Program-made: the position numbers and the translations under genes
Notes under the pieces: model-generated
What the model saw: the letters and a program-made list of their open reading frames with translations, nothing else
Told to the model about the DNA's origin: nothing
Databases searched by the model: none
Part shown: piece after piece, positions 1 to 6,769 of the stretch
Layout: each line of letters starts with the position of its first letter
Position numbering within the stretch: position 1 is the first letter of the stretch
Origin: VGJV01 sp964646415
Lineage (GTDB): Bacteria > Patescibacteriota > Minisyncoccia > UBA6257 > 2-01-FULL-56-20
Direction: 5' to 3'
DNA length: 9,828 nucleotides
Assembly: GCA_964646415.1 (NCBI GenBank)
Contig: CAZYEL010000029.1
Location: forward strand, 1-9,828

Positions 1-2
1 TG

Positions 3-104
3 GAAGGATACCTGTCTGAACATGCAGGTGTTTCCAAGGTGCTGGGACATTACGGAGGGATTGACGGAATTGCCAGTTCTTGCGATGATAGGAAAGTAGT
101 TTAA
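3..104 (+). CDS. C-terminal tail of an unidentified protein (partial)
   Basis: An open frame runs in from the left edge and ends at a TAA at 102-104, leaving 33 residues that finish in CDDRKVV. The tail is rich in Gly and Ser and contains GHYGGIDGIA. I do not recognise the family. This frame looks more protein-like than the competing frame 1, which also stays open but gives a Trp/Cys-rich peptide ending at 99. It is on the same strand as rny and ends 66 nt before it, so the two could be co-transcribed. The bases between them (105-170) hold no clear promoter or hairpin. Confidence 0.3.
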   Translation, partial: EGYLSEHAGVSKVLGHYGGIDGIASSCDDRKVV

Positions 105-170
105 AAGAGTCATTCATTTCATTCACTGCATTTTCTGCGCAATGCGTAGATTGTGGAGTCATCAACAATC

Positions 171-1700
171 ATGGAGGTTTCCGGCGTGTGGGGCGCCGCG
201 TTTGCGGCACTCGTTCTTGGTGTTGGCATCGGGTATGCGGTGCGGCGTTCGTGGGCCGCTCGGCTTGCGGGGGCGGTAGAAGAGAAAGCGGAGAAAGCGC
301 TCGCATCTGCGGAGCGCCAGGCAAAAACAATAGTGCTTGAGGCCGAAAGCAAAGCGGTCGGTTTGTTGTCGGAAGTGAAAAAAGAGGAGCGGGAGCGGAA
401 GGCGGAGTTTATGAATCTGGAGCAGCGCTTGGTGCGTCGCGAGGAAACGATCGATAAGAAACTTGCGTCGATTGCAAGCGACGAGTCGGCGATTCGCGCG
501 AAAGGAGAAGTGCTTGAAAAGCGGGAGGGGGATTTAAAAGTGCTTGCCGAGCAGGCGAAGGCGCAACTTGAGCGGGTGGGGGGGCTCTCCGCCGCGCAGG
601 CCCGGGACGAGTTGTTTAAAAAAGTCACCGAAGAGCGGAAAGCTGACCTTGTGCAGCTTATACAAAAGGTGGAGAAAGAGAATCGCGACGAAGTCGAGAA
701 AAAGGCGATGGAGGTTATCACCGTCGCGCTTCAGCGCTTCAGCCGTTCGCATGTTTCCGAGGCGACTACGAGCGTATTCCCGCTTGGCGACGAAGACATC
801 AAGGGGAAAATAATCGGCCGCGAGGGGAGAAACATCCGCGCGCTTGAGCGGGCGACGGGGGTTGAATTCGTGATTGATGAAACACCCGACAGTGTCATCA
901 TTTCCTCGTTCGACCCATACCGGCGCGAGGTAGCTCGGCTTGCGCTTGCGAAGCTTATAAAAGACGGGCGTATTCAGCCGGCGAAGATTGAGGAGAAGGT
1001 TGAAGAAGCGCGGCAGGAGCTTGCGAAGCGGATGCAGGAAATCGGAGCGGCTGCCGCCGATGAAGTGGGCGTGTTTGACCTGCCGAAAGAAATCGTGCAG
1101 CTCATCGGGCGGCTCCACTTCCGTACCAGCTACGGGCAGAACGTGCTTACGCATTCAATCGAGATGTCGCATCTTGCAACGATGATGGCGGGGGAGTTGG
1201 GGTTGAATGTGGAGGTGGCGAAGAGAGGAGCATTACTCCACGACATCGGGAAAGCGCTCGACCACGAGATTGAAGGAACGCATGTGGATTTGGGCATGAA
1301 AGTACTGCGGAAGTATGGGATTGATGAGCGCGTGGTTCAGGCGATGCAGTCGCACCATGAGGATTACCCGTACGCCATCCCGGAGGCATATGTGGTGACG
1401 GCGGCGGACGTGCTCTCCGCGGCAAGACCCGGGGCGCGGCGGGGGACGATCGAAACGTATATCAAGCGGCTTGGCGACCTTGAGCGCATTGCCATGGAGT
1501 TCCCCGGGGTGAAGGGCGCATACGCGATTTCCGCGGGGCGCGAGCTTCGGGTGTTCGTGATACCTGAGAAAGTTGATGATTTTCGGGCGCTTGAGCTCGC
1601 GCGCGAGATTGCGAACAAGATTCAATCCGAGTTAAAATATCCCGGAGAGATTAAAGTGAATGTTATCCGTGAGATGCGGGCGGTGGAGTATGCGAGATAG
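171..1700 (+). CDS. rny: Ribonuclease Y (membrane-anchored endoribonuclease)
   Basis: RNase Y is the inner-membrane endoribonuclease that starts mRNA decay in many bacteria lacking RNase E. From ATG 171 the product has 509 residues, close to the usual ~520, with domains in the standard order. A hydrophobic anchor covers about residues 6-24. A long charged coiled coil rich in Glu, Lys and Ala runs to about 200. A KH domain near 205-270 carries the GKIIGREGRNIRALE loop with its GxxG. An HD phosphohydrolase domain follows, with a first His in LTHSIE (about 327) and the metal-binding pair H357-D358 in LLHDIGK. The typical RNase Y C-terminal region ends in VIREMRAVEYAR. An in-frame GTG at 153 would add six residues. 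I prefer ATG 171 because GTGGAG at 153-158 could act as its Shine-Dalgarno, although the 12-nt spacing is long. Identity is secure; the start is less so. Confidence 0.95.
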   Translation: MEVSGVWGAAFAALVLGVGIGYAVRRSWAARLAGAVEEKAEKALASAERQAKTIVLEAESKAVGLLSEVKKEERERKAEFMNLEQRLVRREETIDKKLASIASDESAIRAKGEVLEKREGDLKVLAEQAKAQLERVGGLSAAQARDELFKKVTEERKADLVQLIQKVEKENRDEVEKKAMEVITVALQRFSRSHVSEATTSVFPLGDEDIKGKIIGREGRNIRALERATGVEFVIDETPDSVIISSFDPYRREVARLALAKLIKDGRIQPAKIEEKVEEARQELAKRMQEIGAAAADEVGVFDLPKEIVQLIGRLHFRTSYGQNVLTHSIEMSHLATMMAGELGLNVEVAKRGALLHDIGKALDHEIEGTHVDLGMKVLRKYGIDERVVQAMQSHHEDYPYAIPEAYVVTAADVLSAARPGARRGTIETYIKRLGDLERIAMEFPGVKGAYAISAGRELRVFVIPEKVDDFRALELAREIANKIQSELKYPGEIKVNVIREMRAVEYAR

Positions 1701-1713
1701 CGAGACACAATTT

Positions 1714-1823
1714 CTAATTGCTCTAATTGACCTAATTATTCTAAATAAATCCCAATGACCAAGCACCACCGTTTGGAGATGTTTTAGGTTAATTAGAATA
1801 ATTAGGGTAATTAGGTTAATTTT
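1714..1823. repeat. Inverted array of 9-nt A/T-rich repeats between rny and the ligase gene
   Basis: The left arm, 1714-1744, is about three and a half tandem copies of a 9-nt unit of the form CTAATTNNN. The right arm, 1793-1823, is a similar array of TAATTAGNN units. The reverse complement of the left arm matches the right arm at 24 of 31 positions, including 14 consecutive bases next to the loop. The 48-nt loop contains AAATCCCA and AAGCACCA, words that recur in the spacer at 5711-5805. The RNA could fold into a long A/U-rich hairpin just after the rny stop. It lacks the G+C-rich stem of a classical intrinsic terminator, so a termination role is only possible. Confidence 0.7.
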
Positions 1824-1828
1824 CGTTC

Positions 1829-3517
1829 ATGCTCCTCAAGCTTTCCAAATTCTTCACTTACGCATCGCTTTTCTGCGTGCTCGTGGTTTTGACCGGGGCG
1901 TTTTTCCCGTTCATCGGCGGGAAGACCTATTTCTTCAGGATTGCGGTGGAGTTGGCGGTGGCGTTCGCGTTTCTCTGGTGGGCGTTTGAAGCCCCTGCGG
2001 GAGAGGCGGAGCGGGCACTTCGTCATGCGTTTCGGAAACCGCTCGTCGCCGCGGTGTCCGTGTTCGTCTTCGTATTTCTCCTTGCCGCTCTTTTCGCGGA
2101 CAATCCCCATGGGGCGTTTTGGTCCAACTACGAGCGCGGGGAAGGGGGATTCCAAATGCTCCATTACTACGCGTTCTTCCTGCTCCTCGCACTTTTCTTT
2201 AAGGACGGGCGCGACTGGGAGCGGCTTTTTAAGGTTGCGGTAACCGCCGCATTCCTTATGGTGTTCTACGGAGTCGGTTCCGCAGTTCTCAGCGCACAGT
2301 GTCCCCAAAGTACTCAACTGGTGCATTCCAGCACCTCACGTACCGCATTGCCCGTGTGCGTGGGAGCAGCAACCACTGCGTCGGGGACCCCGCAGTATGC
2401 CCCGTCATATACAAATCCTTTCGGGTTGGTGAGCGCATACATCGGTCCCCAAGGTTCGGTTGCGCCCACGTTTCTGGGTCGGCTCTTTTCCCCGAGCGTC
2501 CGGTTTCAGGGGTCGCTTGGGAATCCCGCGTATGTTGCGCCGTATCTGCTCTTCGTCATGTTCTATTGTTTCCATCTCTTCTCGAAGCGGACGAAGAGTT
2601 GGTGGTGGTTCGGCGCCGGAATATTTTTCCTCCTTTTCCTGGTTCTGACGCAGACGCGCGGGTCATTCATAGGGTTTCTTTTCGGGGCGTTTGTTTTCCT
2701 TTTTTACATGCTCACGCGAAGCGAGGGAGTGCGTCGGTTCAGGGTGAGGATTGTGTTGTGGGGGTTTGTGCTGGTGAACTGGCTTCTGGCGTTCCATGTT
2801 TTGAGGATTTCACCGGAGGATGCATCGCCATGGGGGTTTGCGAAGCGTTTGTACGACGTCGGGTTCAATCCGGGGCAGCTGCAGTACTTTTTAGTGGCGA
2901 GCGTCATGCTCTTTGTGCTTATCGATGTCATTCTCACTGCGAAGCAAAAAGTACAGAGAATCGCCGCCATGCTTATTTTGGCGGGTGTGCTGGCGGGAGG
3001 CGGCGTGTATATCAAAACTCACGGCGACTTTTTCCGCATGAAGGGAGCGGAGAGTTTTGCCACGCGTGTGTGGACGTGGGGGTCGGCATGGCAGGGTTTC
3101 AAGGAGCGGCCTCTCCTCGGGTGGGGACCGGAGAATTTTCCCGCGGTATTTGACAAGCACTTTAACCCGAAACACTTTGTGCCCGGCAAGGCGACCGAAA
3201 CGTGGTTCGACCGCGCCCATAGCGTCGTCTTCGACTATCTTGCGGAAACCGGCATCTTGGGAGTCTTGGCGTATATGGCGATATTTGCGACGTTCTTCTC
3301 GCAATGCGTGAAGCGTTTTTCGAAAGGTGCGGAGGTTATCGTGGCGCAAGGGCTCCTCATTGCGCTTACGGCAGGGTATCTCGTGCAGGCGCTCGTATTG
3401 TTTGACGTGCTCCCGATTTACATCAATCTCTTCCTTTTCCTCGCGTTTGCCGCATGGTGGTTTGACGAGGCGGGTCAGGGTGGAGTCTATGTTCGCCACG
3501 AGAATCATCATTCATGA
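1829..3517 (+). CDS. O-antigen ligase/polymerase-like (Wzy_C family) membrane protein
   Basis: The 562-residue protein is strongly hydrophobic, with roughly a dozen membrane segments, and fits the O-antigen ligase/polymerase superfamily, which joins undecaprenyl-linked glycans to acceptors on the outer face of the membrane. Signatures include GSLGNPAYVAPYLL, a TQTRGSFIG helix start with R277, the loop motif RPLLGWGPENF, and FDRAHSVVFDYLAETGILG with H464 at the usual place of the family's conserved loop histidine. Residues about 155-205 form a Ser/Thr-rich, probably external stretch with two cysteines (C158, C177). The ATG at 1829 is taken because membrane segment 1 follows directly; no Shine-Dalgarno is visible, and the gene begins a few bases after an inverted repeat. 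Its stop overlaps the next start by four bases (ATGA). Sequence alone cannot separate a polymerase, a ligase and a protein O-oligosaccharyltransferase. Confidence 0.85.
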   Translation: MLLKLSKFFTYASLFCVLVVLTGAFFPFIGGKTYFFRIAVELAVAFAFLWWAFEAPAGEAERALRHAFRKPLVAAVSVFVFVFLLAALFADNPHGAFWSNYERGEGGFQMLHYYAFFLLLALFFKDGRDWERLFKVAVTAAFLMVFYGVGSAVLSAQCPQSTQLVHSSTSRTALPVCVGAATTASGTPQYAPSYTNPFGLVSAYIGPQGSVAPTFLGRLFSPSVRFQGSLGNPAYVAPYLLFVMFYCFHLFSKRTKSWWWFGAGIFFLLFLVLTQTRGSFIGFLFGAFVFLFYMLTRSEGVRRFRVRIVLWGFVLVNWLLAFHVLRISPEDASPWGFAKRLYDVGFNPGQLQYFLVASVMLFVLIDVILTAKQKVQRIAAMLILAGVLAGGGVYIKTHGDFFRMKGAESFATRVWTWGSAWQGFKERPLLGWGPENFPAVFDKHFNPKHFVPGKATETWFDRAHSVVFDYLAETGILGVLAYMAIFATFFSQCVKRFSKGAEVIVAQGLLIALTAGYLVQALVLFDVLPIYINLFLFLAFAAWWFDEAGQGGVYVRHENHHS

Positions 3518-4158
3518 CTCCTCTGACTAAAAAAATTCTTGCGGCTGTGACGGTATGCGTACTTGCGTTCGTCGCGTATTACGGCACCTACTTGCCGCTT
3601 CAGAAATCACAGTCGTTCATCGGCACCATCCGCGCGATGGGTGGCGTGCGTTCTCTTGAAGAGCTTGAGCGCTTGTTTTCGCTTGCGTTGGATATCCCTT
3701 CGCCCATCGGGCACGAAGAGCTCGTCCGCAACATGTCCACGGAAATAGTGAGTTTCGTGGGTCGCGGCGGAACCGCTCCGGCAATTGAGGAAGAACTTTC
3801 GAAGTTTGTGACGCGGTACTTTGCTCCCATTATTACGCGGGGGAAAGGTATGAGCTTTGAGCAGGATATCTACATATTGGGCACGCTTCAGCGAATGGTG
3901 TACCAGCACACCGGCAAAAAGGAATATCTTGATGCCGCCGAGCAATATTTTTTGCAGGGACTTGAGCTTGGCCCGAGGCGCCCCCAGTTTTTATACGCGC
4001 TCTCGGATATTTACCTCATCAAACAAGACGTGCCGCGTCTCAAGAAAGTTACCGAACAAATCCATGAGCAGTGGCCGGGGGATGCCAGGGCGGCAGCAAT
4101 CCTCGAGGCAATACAAGCGGTTACTTCTACTCCTGCGGCGAGTACGAAGAAAAAGTAG
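3514..4158 (+). CDS. Membrane-anchored small TPR-like protein, partner of the ligase
   Basis: The 214-residue product starts with a short basic segment and a hydrophobic helix at residues 8-24, consistent with a signal anchor that places the rest outside the membrane. The C-terminal half is helical and TPR-like: residues about 119-187 contain DIYILGTLQRMVYQHTGKK, then YLDAAEQYFLQGLELGP and FLYALSDIYLIKQD, spaced like consecutive repeats. A Ser/Thr/Ala-rich tail ends in four residues TKKK. The start codon lies inside the end of the ligase gene (ATGA overlap), which indicates translational coupling and a shared job in glycan assembly or acceptor presentation. TPR domains are known in or beside some Wzy_C proteins, which supports the pairing, but the exact function is unknown. 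Confidence 0.75.
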   Translation: MTPLTKKILAAVTVCVLAFVAYYGTYLPLQKSQSFIGTIRAMGGVRSLEELERLFSLALDIPSPIGHEELVRNMSTEIVSFVGRGGTAPAIEEELSKFVTRYFAPIITRGKGMSFEQDIYILGTLQRMVYQHTGKKEYLDAAEQYFLQGLELGPRRPQFLYALSDIYLIKQDVPRLKKVTEQIHEQWPGDARAAAILEAIQAVTSTPAASTKKK

Positions 4159-4171
4159 CCTGCCCAGCGGC

Positions 4172-4203
4172 TTGCTATCGCCATGGGGAGGGCGTATTAC
4201 AAT
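4172..4203 (+). promoter_or_regulatory. Weak candidate promoter for gmd
   Basis: In the 51-nt gap before gmd, TTGCTA (4172-4177) lies 17 nt before TATTAC (4195-4200). Alternatively TACAAT (4198-4203) can serve as the -10 box, ending 6 nt before the ATG at 4210. Either choice puts the RNA start at or very near the start codon. The boxes match consensus at only 4 to 5 of 6 positions. GGGGAGGG at 4185-4192 is 17 nt from the ATG, too far for a normal ribosome-binding site. Confidence 0.25.
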
Positions 4204-4209
4204 AACACT

Positions 4210-5226
4210 ATGCCTCACGACAACAGGGTCGCACTTATCTTTGGTGCAACAGGGCAGGACGGGAGCTATCTCGCCGAATTGCTGCTTGCGAAGGGGTACG
4301 AAGTCCACGGCGTAATCCGGCGGGCGTCGACATTCAATACTTCGCGTATCGAGCACTTATATCAAGATCCTCACGCTGCGAAGAAGCCTTTTTTTCTCCA
4401 CTATGGGGATTTGGCGGACACGGGTACCGTCCGGAAATTGCTCTACGAAATAGCGCCGGACGAAATATACAACTTGGGCGCGCAATCACACGTGAGAGTT
4501 TCCTTCGACATCCCCGAATACACCGCAGACATCGTGGCGCTGGGTACTTTGCGGGTGCTTGAAGCGGTGAAGGATTATGAAAAAGAAACGCAGCGGAAGG
4601 TGCGGTTTTATCAGGCGTCAAGCTCGGAGATGTTCGGTGCCACACCGCCGCCGCAGAACGAGACTACGCCGTTTACGCCGCGAAGTCCGTATGCGATCGC
4701 GAAAGTATTCGCCTATCACACGACGCGGAATTATCGGGAGGCATATGGAGTTTTTGCCGTGAACGGCATCCTCTTCAATCACGAAAGTCCCCGCCGGGGA
4801 GAGACTTTTGTTACCCGGAAAATCACGCGCGGCATCGCACGCATCAAAGCGGGGCTCGACAAAAAATTGTATCTCGGGAATTTGGACGCGAAGCGCGACT
4901 GGGGGTATGCGCCGGAATATTGCGAGGCGATGTGGCAGATGCTTCAGGCAGAAACGCCGGATGATTACGTGATTGGCACGGGGGAGAGCCATTCGGTGCA
5001 GGAATTTGTTGAAGCCGCGTTCCGCGCGGCCGGTATGGATGATTGGAAGAACTATGTTGAGTTTGATGCGCGGTATCTCCGGCCCACCGAGGTGGACAGT
5101 CTTATTGCAGACCCGCGGAAAGCGAAGCAGAAGCTCGGCTGGGAGGCAAAAACGAAGTTTGAAGGCTTAGTGAAGCTCATGGTTGAAGCGGACTGCAAGG
5201 CAGGGGGAGTCCCTCTTTCGAAATAA
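4210..5226 (+). CDS. gmd: GDP-mannose 4,6-dehydratase
   Basis: Gmd is a cytoplasmic NADP-dependent extended SDR that converts GDP-D-mannose to GDP-4-keto-6-deoxy-D-mannose, the first committed step to GDP-L-fucose and related 6-deoxyhexoses. The 338-residue protein matches the family closely along its length: nucleotide-binding GATGQDG at 12-18, RRASTFNTSRIEHLYQDPH near 37-55, YNLGAQSHVRVSF near 87-99, active-site S138 (usually Thr) and E140 in QASSSEMFG, the Y161-xxx-K165 pair, and NGILFNHESPRRGETFVTRK near 185-204. It is shorter than the 373-residue E. coli enzyme because of a shorter segment near residue 280. I chose ATG 4210 over the in-frame ATG 4183 because the conserved family N-terminus begins there. 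The stop overlaps the next start by one base (TAATG), giving a coupled pair with the Nudix gene. Confidence 0.95.
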   Translation: MPHDNRVALIFGATGQDGSYLAELLLAKGYEVHGVIRRASTFNTSRIEHLYQDPHAAKKPFFLHYGDLADTGTVRKLLYEIAPDEIYNLGAQSHVRVSFDIPEYTADIVALGTLRVLEAVKDYEKETQRKVRFYQASSSEMFGATPPPQNETTPFTPRSPYAIAKVFAYHTTRNYREAYGVFAVNGILFNHESPRRGETFVTRKITRGIARIKAGLDKKLYLGNLDAKRDWGYAPEYCEAMWQMLQAETPDDYVIGTGESHSVQEFVEAAFRAAGMDDWKNYVEFDARYLRPTEVDSLIADPRKAKQKLGWEAKTKFEGLVKLMVEADCKAGGVPLSK

Positions 5227-5708
5227 TGAAGAAGGCGGCGAGCATCCCTCTCGGTCTCTATAAAAAGATTTATTCCGCAGTGCCCCTTCCTTGTGTTGAT
5301 TTGGTGGTGGAAGATGTGCGGGGAAATTTTTTGCTGGTGTGGAGGAAAAATTCTCCGGATAAAAATAAGTGGTGGTTCCCCGGCGGCAGGCTCGTGCGCG
5401 GCGAGCGGCTCGCCGCGGCGGCACTCCGGAAGCTTCGTGAGGAGACGGGACTTACTGGAAGGGTAGCGGGGCTCATGGGCGTGCACGAATACTTTGCCCG
5501 GCCGGGGGCGTTTCCCGGGACCACCGCGCACAATATCGCGTTGGTGTTCCGCGTGCGAGTGAGGGGTGTCCGTCCTGCGGCGCGGCTCGACCGGCAAAGT
5601 ACGGAATATCGGTGGTGGGAAAAGCCGGCGAGGAACTTTCACCCCTACGTGAAGAGATACCTTGTCGCGGCGAAACAAGCTCCGCGCGTGGTGCACACCA
5701 CTTCGTAA
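5226..5708 (+). CDS. gmm: GDP-mannose mannosyl hydrolase-like Nudix protein
   Basis: This 160-residue Nudix hydrolase follows gmd with a one-base overlap. The Nudix box spans G54 to L76: G54, E60, R68, then K69 where most families have Glu, followed by E72-E73 and G75-L76. GDP-mannose mannosyl hydrolases also have an altered box at this point. Other matches, from memory of the E. coli enzyme, are the N-terminal PLPCVDLVVEDVRGNFLL, KWWFPGGR, TTAHNIALVFRV (H102) and EYRWW. H139 in NFHPYVKRYL corresponds to the catalytic-base histidine of the GDP-mannose enzyme. The expected reaction is hydrolysis of GDP-mannose to GDP and mannose, adjusting supply to the fucose branch. The same neighbourhood of gmd, fcl and gmm occurs in colanic-acid clusters. 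A broader Nudix specificity cannot be excluded. Confidence 0.8.
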   Translation: MKKAASIPLGLYKKIYSAVPLPCVDLVVEDVRGNFLLVWRKNSPDKNKWWFPGGRLVRGERLAAAALRKLREETGLTGRVAGLMGVHEYFARPGAFPGTTAHNIALVFRVRVRGVRPAARLDRQSTEYRWWEKPARNFHPYVKRYLVAAKQAPRVVHTTS

Positions 5709-5710
5709 GT

Positions 5711-5805
5711 TCCAAATCCCAAGCACCAAATTCCAAACAATAACCAATGACCAAATTTGTGAATTTGGATATTAAAATTTTGGATTTGTTTGTAATTTGA
5801 GATTT
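5711..5805. repeat. A/T-rich repeat spacer with hairpin
   Basis: The spacer after the Nudix gene is built from recurring words: CCAAAT or its variants on the left side, and ATTTGG, GGATTTG and AATTTG on the right, so the two halves are loosely inverted. The clearest stem is 5746-5757 with 5762-5773, which pairs CCAAATT with AATTTGG around a TGTG loop and extends outward with one A-A mismatch and one G-U pair. A run of T at 5803-5808 follows. The words AAATCCCA (5714-5721), AAGCACCA (5721-5728) and CAATGACCAA (5745-5754) also occur at 1747-1768. Such spacers look like those common in Parcubacteria genomes. Their function is unknown. Confidence 0.6.
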
Positions 5806-5811
5806 TTTAAA

Positions 5812-6732
5812 ATGGAATTGAAGAACAAGAAAATCCTTGTCACCGGTGCCCATGGATTCGTGGGGACTGCGGTGGTTGATGCGCTCAAGTCGCGCGGTAT
5901 CGCGGAGGAAAATCTTTCCCTCCCGCGTTTCGAAGATTGCGACCTTCGTACGCGGGAAGCATGCGAGAAGGCGGTGACGGGCGCGGATGTGGTGATTCAC
6001 TTGGCGGGGGTTACGGGCGGCGTCACGTTTCACCGCGCGCACCCCGGGCGTATTTTTTACGACAACCTTATTGCCGGCGTGCGGCTTATGGAGGCCGCAC
6101 GGAGGGTGGGAGTGAAGAAATTCGTGACTGCGGGAAGTATGGCGGAGTATCCTGCGGCGGCGGCCATTCCCTACGAAGAGAAAACGCTTTGGGACGGATA
6201 CCCCGACCTTGTGCACGCGCCGTATGCGATTGCAAAGACAATGCTTCTTGTCCAGGGGCAGGCGTATCGGAACGAATACGGGTTCAATGCCGCTCATCTC
6301 TTGCTCACGAGCATGTACGGCCCCGGCGAGGGAACGGACTTCGTCATTCCATCTCTCATCGGGAGGATCCGGGAAGCGCAGGAGAAAGGGGAGGCGCAGG
6401 TGGTTGTGTGGGGTACGGGGAAGCCCACGCGCGATTTTCTCTACGTCGCGGATGCGGCGGAAGCGATTGTTCTCGCGGCGGAGCGATATGAGAGTTCCGA
6501 GCCGGTGAACATCGGCTCGGGGGTGGAAACTTCCGTTGCCAACCTCGCCTCAACCATCGCGCGGCTTACGGGGTTTACCGGCGAAGTGCGTTTTGACCCG
6601 ACCAAGCCCGATGGTTCTCCGCGGCGCGTGGCGGATACCGCGCGCGCCAAGGGCTTTGGCTTTCAGGCCGCGACTGATTTAGAATCAGGATTGCGTGGGA
6701 CGATCGCATGGCACAAAGAGCATGGCAAATGA
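5812..6732 (+). CDS. GDP-fucose synthase-like SDR lacking the epimerase Cys and His
   Basis: This 306-residue extended SDR opens with MELKNKKILVTGAHGFVG, whose GxxGxxG loop binds NADP. It belongs to the GDP-L-fucose synthase (WcaG/Fcl) branch and closely resembles the next gene, with shared FYDN, WDGYP/WNGYP, VWGTGK and TKPDG.PRR blocks. It retains S109 and the Y138-xxx-K142 pair. The position of the fucose synthase epimerisation cysteine is A111 (GSMAEYP), and the position of the catalytic histidine is F177 (GTDFVIP). Reduction of the 4-keto group should still be possible, while 3,5-epimerisation is doubtful, so the product may be a GDP-D-6-deoxyhexose such as GDP-rhamnose or GDP-6-deoxytalose. 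That is inference. I chose ATG 5812 because the paralogue starts identically; an in-frame TTG at 5797 lies in repeat DNA. No Shine-Dalgarno is seen. Confidence 0.85.
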   Translation: MELKNKKILVTGAHGFVGTAVVDALKSRGIAEENLSLPRFEDCDLRTREACEKAVTGADVVIHLAGVTGGVTFHRAHPGRIFYDNLIAGVRLMEAARRVGVKKFVTAGSMAEYPAAAAIPYEEKTLWDGYPDLVHAPYAIAKTMLLVQGQAYRNEYGFNAAHLLLTSMYGPGEGTDFVIPSLIGRIREAQEKGEAQVVVWGTGKPTRDFLYVADAAEAIVLAAERYESSEPVNIGSGVETSVANLASTIARLTGFTGEVRFDPTKPDGSPRRVADTARAKGFGFQAATDLESGLRGTIAWHKEHGK

Positions 6733-6748
6733 CCCGCAACCTATGACC
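6731..6748. repeat. Junction repeat containing AACCTATGACC
   Basis: The short spacer between the two SDR genes contains AACCTATGACC at 6738-6748. Its exact reverse complement occurs twice after the second SDR, at 7731-7741 and 7770-7780, and a partial same-orientation copy lies at 8225-8232. The second SDR gene is therefore framed by perfect 11-bp inverted repeats. The first bases of the element overlap the stop codon of the preceding gene. Confidence 0.6.
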
Positions 6749-6769
6749 AGTAAATAATAATTGATAACC

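Noticed and set aside
153..170. GTG start for RNase Y
   Set aside because: It would add six residues before the membrane anchor with no ribosome-binding site; the GTGGAG there more likely serves ATG 171. It cannot be fully excluded.
534..1154. Minus-strand open frame of 206 codons within rny
   Set aside because: It is a shadow of the RNase Y coding frame with no start signal or family match.
1714..1823. CRISPR array
   Set aside because: The units are 9 nt and contiguous with no spacers of regular length, and the two arms are inverted; no cas gene is present.
2299..3153. Long + strand open frame of 284 codons inside the ligase gene
   Set aside because: It lies fully within the well-supported ligase in another frame, is rich in Cys, Arg and His with no membrane or domain pattern, and reflects G+C-rich codon bias.
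5052..5747. Minus-strand open frame of 231 codons across the end of gmd and the Nudix gene
   Set aside because: It is antisense to two clear genes, has an Arg/Pro/His-rich composition and no recognisable motif.
5797..5811. TTG start for the first SDR
   Set aside because: It lies in repeat spacer DNA, and the paralogous gene begins with the same MELK sequence at its ATG.
5473..6297. Minus-strand open frame of 274 codons across the Nudix gene, spacer and first SDR
   Set aside because: It runs antisense through two strong genes and translates the A/T-rich repeat spacer into low-complexity sequence, so it is not a gene.
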